Positions 11,454 to 22,298 of a DNA stretch of 64,000 nt are shown piece after piece. The number at the start of each line of letters is the position of its first letter. Positions within the stretch are counted from its first letter, which is position 1. The notes beneath the pieces are model-generated. The model was not told the DNA's origin, searched no databases, and saw only the letters and a program-made list of their open reading frames with translations. Position numbers and translations under genes: made by a program. The stretch is from Quercus robur. Taxonomy: Eukaryota; Streptophyta; Magnoliopsida; Fagales; Fagaceae. The stretch covers positions 49,024,302 to 49,088,301 of the forward strand of contig NC_065537.1 in assembly GCF_932294415.1 (NCBI RefSeq). The letters are read 5' to 3'.

Positions 11454-11949
11454 TAAAGGAGAGAAAAAGAAAAAAAAACTAACCCCACCACTCAGTGAGA
11501 GGAGAAACCAGTACAGAAAAGGAAAAAGAATTCAAGCGACACAAATGCAAGGGAAAACTGAAAAGGAAAGAAAAGCGTAAAATGGGGTGGGCGTACCTGG
11601 AAGTTAGGAAGAAAACTGAGGAGTTGAGGAGCAAAATACGCGTAGGAGAGAACAACTGCACAGACAATGGAGAAATGGAAAAAGGAAAAACCAAAAGAGA
11701 TCAAACGTTTCTGCCTTGGAAAGTGCGGGAAAACTGAAAAGACACTCACCGGAAACGAGGCACTCCTACCAGTAGAAACCAAACACGTGGCGCTAAGAGG
11801 ATTCATAGCCGCCACTACGCAATCAATGCGGAGCAGAATTCCAAGCGCCATTACTGAAAAATAAATGAATAAAAAATGAATGGTCATAACAAACTCTTCA
11901 TATTCCTATAATCGTCCAAATAATGGATGACCATGGAATAGGGGGCAGC
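11454..11949. other. Leader of the antisense gene and polypurine tract
   Basis: This non-coding stretch lies between the antisense gene's ATG and the 3' LTR. It must hold the antisense promoter and 5' leader if the gene is transcribed, but I see no clear TATA box. The last bases (about 11931-11949, ending GGAATAGGGGGCAGC) are the polypurine tract that primes plus-strand synthesis. Confidence 0.6.
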
Positions 11950-12444
11950 TGATACGCCCGACCAAAATGGTAATCGTCCACACAAGGCAAGATAGGGACG
12001 ATCCTCGGCAAAATCGTCCCAAGAGAGAAGGTCGTCGCTCAAACATCCGGACACTCGTTCCTACTCTTCGCGGAGCGGTTACAAGACATTAATTAACCTT
12101 CAGACCGTTGGGAATGACAGCTCATCATTAACACCCAGCAAAGACGTTACCAGGCTAGATTAAAGCCTCCATCAAGACTCCACCAACGGCTAGAAGAAAG
12201 GACCTACAAACACACATATAAAAGAGCTAAACCCCGAGAGGGGCAGGGTAAGAAAACATCTAGAAAATTACTCCCATTGTTCTCCTTTGTCAATCTTACT
12301 GACTTTGGCATCGGAGACCTTTTTGCAGGCACAACGCCGGCAAACTACTTCCTTTCGTTCGTTCACGAGTTGCAGAAGATTGGTCTGGCGAGGAACAGTT
12401 TCATCTGGACGATCATAAATCAACTGACGATCAAATCATCATCA
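11950..12444 (+). repeat. 3' LTR (495 bp)
   Basis: This copy differs from 2428-2923 by one substitution and one deleted base. It ends CATCATCA and is followed by the ATTAT target duplication (12445-12449). Confidence 0.93.
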
Positions 12445-12449
12445 ATTAT

Positions 12450-12718
12450 CATTATGACTAATCAACAAAGTGCAAGATTTTGTCTCATTTAATTATAGAT
12501 CACAGCAAATTCAAGTATAAAAAGAGCCCGTACTTATTTTCTTCGTATCTAATTCTCTAGTAAATTTAATAAACCCTAAAACAAGTCATTTTTTAAATAT
12601 TAAGCGCATGTTTGCTAATATTATTTGAATAACAATTTTTGTTATTTAAACAAAATAATACATATTTTTATAATACTTTTTCACTCACACATATTTTAAC
12701 AACATTTAAACAATTTTA
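12450..12718. other. AT-rich flank, no gene seen
   Basis: This is the target-site flank that was contiguous with the sequence before 2428 until the Tat element inserted. AT-rich; nothing recognisable. Confidence 0.4.
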
Positions 12719-12916
12719 TTAGAACAACATTACCAAACAAGTCATAAATCGCATAAAAATCAGCATGTTGAATAGTTGAAGAATGTGATGGGAGTACCTA
12801 ATGGAGTACTTGGAGATCAAACGCTGAACTTCATATTGAAGGGCTAAGTAGAACCAAACCCTAGCGATCGCTTTCTCCGAGCTTGGAGTGGATTTCTTGA
12901 CTTTGTTCACTGCCAT
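12719..12916 (-). CDS. Possible 5' exon of an unrecognised gene
   Basis: The minus-strand ORF starts MAVNKVKKSTPSSEKAIARV and continues WFYLALQYEVQRLISKYS. Codon use and composition differ from the AT-rich surroundings, and the ATG lies before a T-rich tract. A candidate donor (AG|GTACTC) follows the ISKYSIR codons, about 12796, after which the reading frame looks like intron. I find no downstream exon on the minus strand; the Tat element occupies that side. It could be a real first exon cut off by the insertion, or a chance ORF. I do not recognise the family. Confidence 0.3.
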   Translation of the reverse strand: MAVNKVKKSTPSSEKAIARVWFYLALQYEVQRLISKYSIRYSHHILQLFNMLIFMRFMTCLVMLF

Positions 12917-13081
12917 TATTGGCTACCCTAGAAACTATTATAGCTACTATTTTTTTTTTTTTTGGTTTTTAATTTGAGTTGAAAGTTAGAATTCTTCTAT
13001 GAACAAAATAAAATCTCATAAAACCTTCATGACAATTTTAATATTTAATCTGTGCGGCCGAATTTGGTATTGATGGGGTGT
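12917..13081. other. Short AT-rich spacer
   Basis: T run followed by AT-rich DNA; nothing recognisable. Confidence 0.3.
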
Positions 13082-13500
13082 AAAACTTATGTTTTACACC
13101 ATTCAATGAGAGATTGTCACATCAGTATTGTACTTAAAATTCAATACATCTTATTACACCTAATAACATCTCAATAAACTCCTAATTTTGATAGGATTCA
13201 TATATGGGTATTAGAATTGATCTAGTGTGATTGTGCTTATTCTTAAATACAAAATAAAATGATGTGGCATGTTGGGAATAAAATAAAACTTATGTTTTAC
13301 ACCATTCAATGAGAGATTGTCACATCAGTATTGTACTTAAAATTCAATACATCTTACTACACCTAATAACATCTCAATAAACTCCTAATTTTGATAGGAT
13401 TCATATATGGGTATTAGAATTGATCTAGTGTGATTGTGCTTATTCTTAAATACAAAATAAAATGATGTGGCATGTTGGGATTAGAGGAGTAAAGCATAAG
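13073..13500. repeat. 203-bp tandem duplication with a terminal hairpin
   Basis: Two nearly identical copies lie at about 13082-13284 and 13285-13487. The left edge is a perfect hairpin (GGTGTAAAAC-TTAT-GTTTTACACC). Inverted TAAGTTTTACAC recurs just after the second copy. The unit looks like a MITE with short inverted ends that was duplicated in tandem, but no target duplication is clear. Confidence 0.6.
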
Positions 13501-13688
13501 TTTTACACTAAATCCTTATAGAATTTAATCTCTTAATTTTTTAGGCGTAGTATTAAGTTTCTTAATTGAATTAAAATTCATGGATGACTTGACCAATGAA
13601 ATACAAACAGTTTTACAATTAATTCAATTTAGGATTTTAATTTTTATATAGTGGTATGTGACTCTAGCCATAAATTTACATTAGTGTG

Positions 13689-13690
<2 letters not shown>

Positions 13691-13745
<55 letters not shown>
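13691..13745. repeat. (GA)n microsatellite
   Basis: About 27 GA units, flanked by GTGTGT. Confidence 0.9.
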
Positions 13746-13747
<2 letters not shown>

Positions 13748-14689
13748 TGTGTTTGGTAACACATTGGATCCTCAGCAACGTGACTCTTGTGTGTTTTTGA
13801 TTCTAAGGTAGGGTGTGCGTATGTGAGTGCCTCTTTCTTATTTTTATTTTAGGAGTAGCCACCAATCTTTGGTTTTGTGTTTGGTGTGATTGGTCACCTA
13901 GGGGTCTAATTCATTTTAAGTTTACCTAATTAGCTAAACCAAATTTTAAGGGTTTATTAATTAAGGCAAATCAAAAGGTCTTGAACCAAAGATTATGGAC
14001 TTGGAAGTTTGGTTACGTGTGAGGAAGGTGTTAGGCACCCCACAATGCATATTCGAAGATAGCATCTCATTTTAATTTAATTCAAACGTTATCTTTTTAG
14101 TGAAAAAATATGATACTTGGCATTTTGATGTTTTTTTAAAGGTTTTGCAAATATATATATATACACACGTGAGTAATTATTTACCATATAATTAGCATTT
14201 GAATATTAACTCCAATGAATATTTACAAATAAAACATATATATGAGGTATATACATAGGTTGCATGTGAGAGGATATTCAATGATAAACATTTGAGCAGA
14301 ATATTTAATATATATAGTATATAGGTAGCATGTGAATACTAGCTATTATAAACAAGAAGGGAAAAAAAAAAAGGAGTTGGAAGAGTAGCACCTTGTTGTT
14401 ATCCTCAATTTTATCATTTTTATCATGTAAAACTGTCTTAGAACCATTAAAAATCCAGCAAAAGCAAGTATCATCTCTGTAACCCAGGGTCCAAGCCCGT
14501 GGGATCCTGAGTTGGTAGTAAGGGAGAAGTGGGTTGGTCCATAGGGGAGTAATTTCTAATGAAAGAAGGATCCTGAAGTTTTCCCTTGGTTAGTGTATTT
14601 TCTTGGAATGCATGAACCAATGGAAAACTCTGTTCTTCCATGTGCATGACATCTCCCTACAATTTCCTCAAAACTGTCATTTTCAATCG
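13746..14689. repeat. LARD-like non-coding repeat block
   Basis: 13846-14050 holds a motif pair (GGAGTAGCCACC ... GGAAGGTGTTAGGCACCCC) that recurs in diverged form at 18133-18340 and 18525-18830. This pair is common in the internal non-coding part of large non-autonomous plant LTR elements. The rest is AT-rich and has no ORF. Confidence 0.4.
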
Positions 14690-15000
14690 AAGTTGTCACC
14701 CATTTTCAAGAAGGCATCTTCCATTTGTAGCTAAAGTCAAAACTCCTTTTGAGTTATAATTGTCAAATTGAGCTAAATCTTTGCCCAATGCACTCTTTCA
14801 GATTCCTGTCAAAGGGACATGGTTTTACCCAGCAGACTAAGGACATCCTCGCTTGGGATACTAGACCATGTCCACTATAAAGGGAACACCAAAGGATAAC
14901 AAAGGGGTTAGGTTAGTTTTAAAGTTTGGGAAAAGGGGGGAGTTCCAGAGATTCAAACTGATAATTCTACTGATAATTCTAAGAATTCTAAGAGTTCAAC
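14690..15000 (+). repeat. Diverged direct repeat, copy 1
   Basis: About 310 bp that recur at 16035-16328, for example AAGAAGGCATCTTCCATTTG and GACCATGTCCACTATAAA. The copies differ by many substitutions and small indels, so the duplication is old. Both are non-coding. They may be remnant LTRs or fragments of one family. Confidence 0.7.
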
Positions 15001-15028
15001 TGTAAAGTTGTGATTTCCAACTAACTTG

Positions 15029-16008
15029 TGTTGGCTTTAATTTCGTGCCAAATTTGATTGTAATTTCTTCAATCATTTTCCCTGTATGTATGTGGGTTTA
15101 TTTGTAAGGGATGAATGTGAGAGATCGATGAAGAATTAAGCTTCAAAAGATGAATCAGTGCAATTCGTGACTAGCTCGTGAGTTGCTCGCGAGAAGCAAC
15201 CCGCGAAAAGGCCATGTGTGAAGCACATGATTGGAAGCTGAAGAGTTATGCCAGGCCGTCAAGTTCGAGAGTATTTCGCGAGAAGGGCCATCCTGCAAAG
15301 TACCCGCGAAACTTTTTGTTTGGCAAAAAGTTAAGTTACTTTACCAAATTCTTTACCCACACTATATATACCCTCATTACTCACGAATTGTAAAGAGTTC
15401 TTTTCAAAGAGAAAACACTAGTAAATACACTTGAGAGTTAGAGATTGTTATACCCATAATCATTTACACTTCTACCTCTCCATATCTAGATCCTTGAGAG
15501 GTTGTTAGCCCAAACACTTACCACACCCATTCTGAGTGTTAAGTGAAATTTGGGTGCTGCTAGGAAGCATTGGAAGGAGCCATTTAGTGGTGGATGCAAT
15601 TGGGCTGAATTGCGAGGTCCAGAAAGCTAAAGAAGACAAGACTCCGAGAATTTTGTTAGTAGCAGGATCTTGGAGGGCTCAAGTACATGGGGTAGACTAG
15701 GCTTGGAGGGTCTTTTGTTATTCGTGTACTCAAACTTTATTCTCTAGTGGATCGATTTCAACTTGTAGGGTCGCGGAGAGGTTTTTTGTCGAGTTCTTCA
15801 GTTTCCTCTTCAATAACACATCTTGGTGTTATCTTGTATTTGCATCTCTCTTCCCTACTCTGTAAACTTTCATTTTATTGTTGATTATGGATGAATATGG
15901 CTTAGGGTAGAGTTATCGGTTCATTGCACTTATTTACTCTTGTTCCGCACTTAGTTTAAGTTAGAGTAAAAGCAATCTAGCCGTAATTCTTAATTGGGGG
16001 TCTGAACA
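15029..16008 (+). mobile_element. Probable solo LTR (about 980 bp)
   Basis: It starts TGTTGGCTTTAATT and ends GGGGGTCTGAACA (TG...CA). A TATA box (CTATATATACC, about 15362-15372) lies a third of the way in, followed by a pyrimidine-rich stretch ending in a GT-rich region, as in a U3-R-U5 layout. No pol sequence is attached and I cannot identify a clean target duplication, so the boundaries are tentative. It lies between the two diverged direct repeats. Confidence 0.5.
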
Positions 16009-16034
16009 AGCTCTTGTGTTTTAGCATAAATCAA

Positions 16035-16328
16035 AGCTGTCATCCATTTCCAAGAAGGCATCTTCCATTTGTAGCTAAAGCCAAATACTCCTTTTGAGTT
16101 ATAATTGCCAAATTAAGCTAAACCTCTGCCCAATACACTCTTTTCAGATTCTTGTCAAAGGACATGGTTTTAGCCAGCAGACGAAGGATGTCCTCACCTA
16201 GGGTACCAGACCATGTCCACTATAAAAGGAACACCAAAGGATAACAGAGGGGTTAGTTTAAATTTTGGGAAAAGGGGGAGAGTTCTAGAGATTTAAACTG
16301 ATAATTTTAAGAATTCTAAGAGTTCAAC
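16035..16328 (+). repeat. Diverged direct repeat, copy 2
   Basis: Second copy of 14690-15000, sharing the GACCATGTCCACTATAAA block and the ending TTCTAAGAGTTCAAC. Confidence 0.7.
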
Positions 16329-18132
16329 AATGGAGAGCGGAGAAAGAAAGAATAAAATAAGAGAGCCAAGGAAGAGGACTTCATCCCATATCCTTGAAAC
16401 CCTTCAAAATATCACTTAGACTCCAAAGAAACATATACCAAAACATGCACACATCAGATATCACTCTCTCCCACAAAATCCTCCTCACCAGACTATCTTG
16501 CTAGGAAATGTCCAAGCAAAGCTACTTGGACTTGTGTTTCAAATCCCCCAAGTCTTGTGCCAAAGCACTAAGTTTGTGAGAGTTGGGGCCAGGATCATCG
16601 TGGCTGACTCATTTTCATGAAGATCATTTACATATATGTATATGTTTTACAATGTATATGCTAACCTGAGGAACTAACAATTATTTAATGATATTTGTAT
16701 TGTATAGTTCTTATGCAGGACCTACAAAGGTAAAGGGAAATGCCAATATCTAGTAAACATGGAGGAGGATCCTATGGCCAGGGAATTAGCATTTCAGATT
16801 CCCAGATTAAAAGGCCCCATGGTTCAAGGAACTAATGTTTTGGGTTCCATGGATTAAAGACCTAGTACCCCTGGGGACCATGACATTATGCTCGGGGAAC
16901 CACAAACCCACATCTTGGGAACCGCTGGTGGAGGTACCACTACAACATCTATCCCACGTCCTGGGAACCGCTAGTGGAGGAACCACTGCAACATCATGGA
17001 GGAACCAATTGAAGGAACTCTTTTTAAATGTTCACACAATAAAAGATAAGCCCTAAATATTTTATTTTAACCTCCTCCTCATTATGAACATTATAAATAA
17101 TTATTTTACTCATTTTGTAAGAGTAATAAGTGATTTTACAACACTAAAACACTTACAATGATATTTTATTGCTTATGAGGAAATCACATTTTTGCCATGA
17201 GGAGCTCTATGTGACTTGCGCACAAACTGGTTCATATAATGACTCCAATAGGCCGCAGAGAACCAGACCCAATCCAACCATCTATCCTTGGAGGCCTAGG
17301 ATCCCTTGTCATCAATGGACCTGGGTACCATCCAAAGAAAAGGAACCCACAAATGCTAAGTGACCAAGCTTCTAAAATGACTAAGTTAAACTACTGAATT
17401 ACGTTACAATGACTAGAAGATTGAAGTGCATCATCTCATAATTAAAGAACTCAAAGTAAATCATATCAATTAATAAACTACCACAGAACATCTTGATTGA
17501 AGTTAAATCTCAGGAAATTAAAGAATTCAAACTTATTGACACAAATTACTTCGATATGGATGATTAATCAGATCAAATCACACCAAACAACTATAATTGC
17601 ATCAAATTGTTGGATATTTGATTGAAATAAGAGTACATGTACAAGGAAACATTAACTTACAAGCATATGATGGTGATTTTCTTACAGGTCTAGATGATTA
17701 CTTAATTACAAATTGCTTCTTAAGAATCTAAACTAATGATCTTTGAAAGTGCTCTAATTTCTGCTCTAATATGTTCTTTGGGTTGTGTGCAGTCCTTTCT
17801 CTTATTGAATGTGGCCTCTATTCATAGGCAAAGGATGATGGTTTTTTCCAGCCTATAACTACCGTATTATGCTTTTTTTGTTGAGAAAAGTGAAGGGGTA
17901 ATTATTTGCAGTAATTAACTACCACATTTTTTTTTCTTCATGTAATGACACTTGTCCTCCAATTGCAACATCCTTGACAGTTGTTCCAATCTTCTTCCAT
18001 GATCCATAAGAGTCTTCGACATGGCATAAGTGCATGTGCAGTGTAAGAGATTGTGCCCTCGAGTGGAGTCAGGTTGGTGCCTCTTAAAGTAGTGGCTTGA
18101 CTGATTATATATTCTCCTAGATCGAGGGTTTT
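16329..18132. other. Non-coding repeat-derived DNA
   Basis: No credible gene. A 48-bp unit (GGGAACCGCTGGTGGAGG...) occurs twice at about 16916-17000. The rest is AT-rich and unrecognised. Confidence 0.4.
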
Positions 18133-18840
18133 ACATGGAGTTGCCATTTATTTTATTATACAAAAAAAAGACCTAAAAAAATTTATTTCATTTAATAATT
18201 GAACTTTACATTAAATAGAAAATAACATTACAAGGTCTTGGTCTTGATACAATCTAAGAACCCTTTCTTTAAGTTTGGAGACTAAGTTATAAGGCGAGAA
18301 GGGGCTAGACACACACCTTGCCCGGTGATACTAGTATTCTAGGGTATGGTGGCCAATGGTCATGCACATCATCTATATATATCTAAAAGCTGAGATGTAG
18401 CATTTAATATTGCTATGCTCCTGTTGAGCCACATCATCAGCCACATTATACTCTTGTGAGAGACGCGTCCTTCAAAAAAGAGATTCAAGTACATTTTAGG
18501 GCACCTCTCTTTTTGGGTAAGTGGTATGGAGTCGTCACTTATTTTTTTATGGACAAAAAAAAGAAAAACTAAAATAAAAAAAAAAAAAAAATACATGTTT
18601 GAATTATTTCTCTATCATTGATTGAATAAAATTACATTTCTGAAAGAAAATTAAAAAGTTACATAGCTTTGAGTCCTAGTTACAATCTACCAAATATTTA
18701 CATGACTTATTGTCCTAGTTACATTCTACCCAAAACAAATGAAGACAAGGCTAGATCTACTAAACCAAAAACCTAAATACGGAGGCTAGGTTACGGAATG
18801 AGAAGGTGTTAGGTACCCATTTCGCCCAGACAAAGTTTGG
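18133..18840. repeat. Two LARD-like blocks
   Basis: 18133-18340 and 18525-18830 share a layout: GGAGTTGCCATTT or GGAGTCGTCACTT, an A run, then GAGAAGG...TAGGTACCC. They are related to each other and to the block at 13846-14050. Probably nested or degraded copies of one non-autonomous LTR family. Confidence 0.4.
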
Positions 18841-19039
18841 TATTCTAGACTCTTGTGACCAATGTACCATTTTATACATGTCATGTATGATATGTTGAAC
18901 ATGTGACAAACATAATTACATAAAACCATTTATGAATGTATCCTCTTTTTTATAAAAAAAAAAAAAAAAATTCAAATCTGTTTTAATGATTAGAAAATTT
19001 TGATTTTAGCTTATAAAAAATCAGATCTGTTTTTGTATG

Positions 19040-19725
19040 TGTAAAAAGAGTGGTTTTTGAAGAGAAAATTCAGATCTGTTTTTATTTAATAAAAACAAAG
19101 TCTTTTGATTGGTTTAAAAAATTAAGATCTGTTTTTATATTTGAGAAAAAAAAATTTACGAAGAGGATCTCATTCACAAAATAATTTCATGCTATATGAC
19201 TCAAACAAAACAAACAACAAAACAACAATACATAATCTCTTTCTTTATTTCAAAAGTCTGCATATGTTAAAAAAAATTAGATTTATATCTATGAAAGATA
19301 CAAACTAGTTTTTTTATTCAAGAAAAATCTAGATCTGCATCTAATGAAGATGCAGATCCGTTTTTTATTAAGGAAAATTCAGATCTACATCTAAGAAAGA
19401 TGTAGATCTGTTTTTATTTAAGAAAAATTCATATCTACATCTAAATAAGATGCAAATCCATTTTTTGATTAAGAAAAATTCAAACCTACATCTAAGAAAG
19501 ATGTAGATCTGTTTTTATTTAAGAAAAATCCAAATCTGCATCTAAATAAGATGCAGATCCGCTTTTGATTCAAGAAAAATTCAGATCTACATCTAAGAAA
19601 GATGTAGATCTGTTTTTGTTTCAAGAAAAATTTAGATTTGTATCTAAATAAGATGCATATCCATTTTTTGGTTAAGAAAAATTCAGATCTACATCTAAGA
19701 AAGATGTTAGATCTGTTTTTTTTTT
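19040..19725. repeat. Palindromic tandem array, unit about 55 bp
   Basis: About eight units each hold an inverted pair such as GATCTACATCT ... AGATGTAGATC around a short TAAGAA loop, separated by TTTTTATTTAAGAAAAATT. Arms vary (ACATCT/GCATCT) but usually change together so that pairing is kept. Upstream (about 18960-19140) are half-units with only CAGATCTG. Confidence 0.7.
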
Positions 19726-19739
19726 TTTTTTTAAATTAA

Positions 19740-21000
19740 ATTTCAAGAAAAAGCATTGATCATATGCAAACTATTGGAACTAAGAAAGAGATCATAACCA
19801 TTACATAAACAAAATCAAGATCATGCTTTAACAAGACAATGATTAACAATTCATGGATAAAGAAAAACATTCATCATCATAAACAAGTAACATAAAAGAG
19901 AATAGGGTGATTGAAAAACAACCTCTTGCATGAGCACTCCTTGTTCTTGAGAGGATGTTTTAGGGTTCAAAGAAACTTGTTCAACTATCTTTGAAACCTA
20001 AAAACCCTAATTCTTGTAGCAAATCTCAAAGAGGATCAATTAATCTCAACAATTTGTGAGTCTCCAAAATGTATGCCTCTCAGAGCATAGCAAAAAAGGT
20101 GCTGAATTATGAGGTTCAGTGTCTATTTATAAAGGCCTGAAAACTCTAAAAAATAGGTATGGATGATTAGGGTTTGAATCTGGATGCATCCTTTTGCGAA
20201 AAGATCGAAAAGGGTGTGCCTTTTCATCACCCGAAGGCAGTTGGGCCAAAGCCCACATCATGGCAATTTGGCACTTTTAGAGTGTACTTCAGCACTCCAA
20301 AAGTGTCGTTCGGCACTCCAAATGTGCCAAATTGGCTCTTGGATGCCGAACACACTTCCGTGTTCGGGTGCCATTTGGACTCTTCTTTTAAGGTTTTTTG
20401 GTCGGTCCTTGTACCCAGACGCATTTTCATCCTCCGTCTATGATTTTTTTATCTCTTTTTTGGATAATTCAGGCTTTTTAAGAGCAATTATTTGTAGATA
20501 AATCCCTTAAAATAAATCTTGATAAAGTTCAGATTATCTACAATTTTATTGTTATCCAATCATCCATTTTTATTCCTATGCATGCAAACCTACTTTAGAC
20601 ACTAATTATCAACCAATCACAAAATTATCTAATTAATTTTAATTTTTCAACCACAGAATTAATTTAAATTAATCATGTGTGGTCGACTCTTCCTAGACAC
20701 AATGTATATGGACCGTGCAAACTTGATCATGCGATATCTTTCGATCTGATGGTCCGATTTGTAAACCAAAAATACTGTTGCGACCGTTAAAATCTTAAGA
20801 TCATTTTTATGATATGAAATGAATGACATGATGCATGTAATACAAAGACAAAATGATGTATGTAATGCAAGAACAAATTGATGCATGTGATGCAATTATA
20901 AATGATGCATGTAATACAAAAATGATTTTTTGGTACATGGATGGTCATTCGAGTCATTCTCTTTGATTAAATCATGGTTGCAAAATTGAGTGTCTATAAC
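19740..21000. other. Non-coding, probably LTR-element internal or end sequence
   Basis: Around 20280-20360 GGCACTCCA-type motifs repeat (20174-20443 is open on the plus strand but low in coding signal). It ends near 20999 with GCAAAATTGAGTGTCTATAAC, a motif often found at an edge of large non-autonomous plant LTR elements. No gene supported. Confidence 0.35.
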
Positions 21001-22217
21001 TCTTTTTCTTTTTCTTTTTAAATCATTTTTCCCTTTATGATTTTTTTAAATTTTTTTATACAAAATAATTAAATAAAAATCATGGACAAACATTATTATT
21101 CATTAGATACAAATATTTGACTATTTAGCTACCCAAATTAATTTCAACTTTTCATTTTCTTCTTTCTAATTTTAAGTAATTTTTAAAATTGAATAATTTA
21201 TTATCTTTTTACTGGATAGTAAGTGTCTTTTCGTTTATTTACCATTATAGTGTTTCCTCTTCCAAAATTTCAGTTTTTCACAACCTTATCTCTCTCTCTC
21301 TCACTCATACATTGATTTTCTATTTAAGTTTTACAATGTTATATATACCGATACACATTCTAGATACAATCACCCATCATCTACAACAAAAAAATTTAGC
21401 ACAATACTAATTGTTCTCCATATTTTTCAATGAAGCTTTAGTTTTCACCATTTGGAGAAGACATCGTTTGTTTTTGTCAGAAACTTTCAAAGTTAAGGTG
21501 ACGATTGGAAGACGATTGAGGTGAACAAAATGCACAATCAAAAATGATTTTTTTTTTCTTTTTCCTTTCTTTTTGGTATACTTGCATTTTTTGAAGTGAT
21601 TTTGTTGTTTTCCTTTCCAAAATTTTCAATGATATTGACTTTTATTATTGTTAATTAACTTAGAATTGTTAATACAGTTTTATTTGGCCTATCATTATTG
21701 TGGAAATTCTTGACATTGATATGACACATATTGATAATAAAAAAATTTTGTGCTTATTTGTAGAGTGTCAAATAGTCAAAAAGTATTCAGTGTAGTAATT
21801 TTGTTATTGTTGCATCCCATGTGTTTGGTAAAATTCCTTTTAAAAATCTTATGTGTCTTTCTCAAATCCATTTGTTATTTTTATTTTGGTGATTCTATTA
21901 CAAATAATAGGCATCTCCACTATTAAATTTTTAGCTAATTTGAGCTTTCTTGGTAAGCTTTTACTTTGTTTAGTTAATCATCTTTAAGAAAAAAGTCAAA
22001 AAGAGAATAAGACAAAATATAATTTACTCTAGAGCATCATTATGCTATTAATGTTTTTATGTATAGATACTTAAGGAACTTGATTAATTCTTTTTTGGAA
22101 TTCCTATTATCCTTACATCTAGCCTCTTAGATTAATTTTTGGAGATTCAAGTGATAGCCTAGCAACATTCTTTATGGTGTACCTAGTTTGTGGTTCAAAC
22201 CCCACCATCTACATATG

Positions 22218-22298
<81 letters not shown>

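Larger units (their letters stand above)
2428..12444 (+). mobile_element. Complete Tat-lineage Ty3/gypsy LTR retrotransposon (10,017 bp), very young
   Basis: The element has LTRs at 2428-2923 and 11950-12444, a 5-bp target duplication ATTAT (2423-2427 and 12445-12449), a primer-binding site right after the 5' LTR, a polypurine tract before the 3' LTR, gag-pol on the plus strand (2977-8125), a 49-bp tandem array (8259-8760) and an antisense multi-exon gene (9182-11453). A second RNase H domain after the usual one, together with the extra ORF and tandem repeats between pol and the 3' LTR, identifies the Tat (Ogre/Retand/Grande) lineage of Ty3/gypsy. The two LTRs differ by one substitution (A/G at about 2582) and one single-base indel, so the insertion is recent. 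gag-pol nevertheless carries two frameshifts and a nonsense codon. Confidence 0.93.

Noticed and set aside
20174..20501. Two overlapping plus-strand ORFs
   Set aside because: They come from repeated GGCACTCCAAA-type sequence; no domain recognised and the region looks like LTR-element non-coding DNA.
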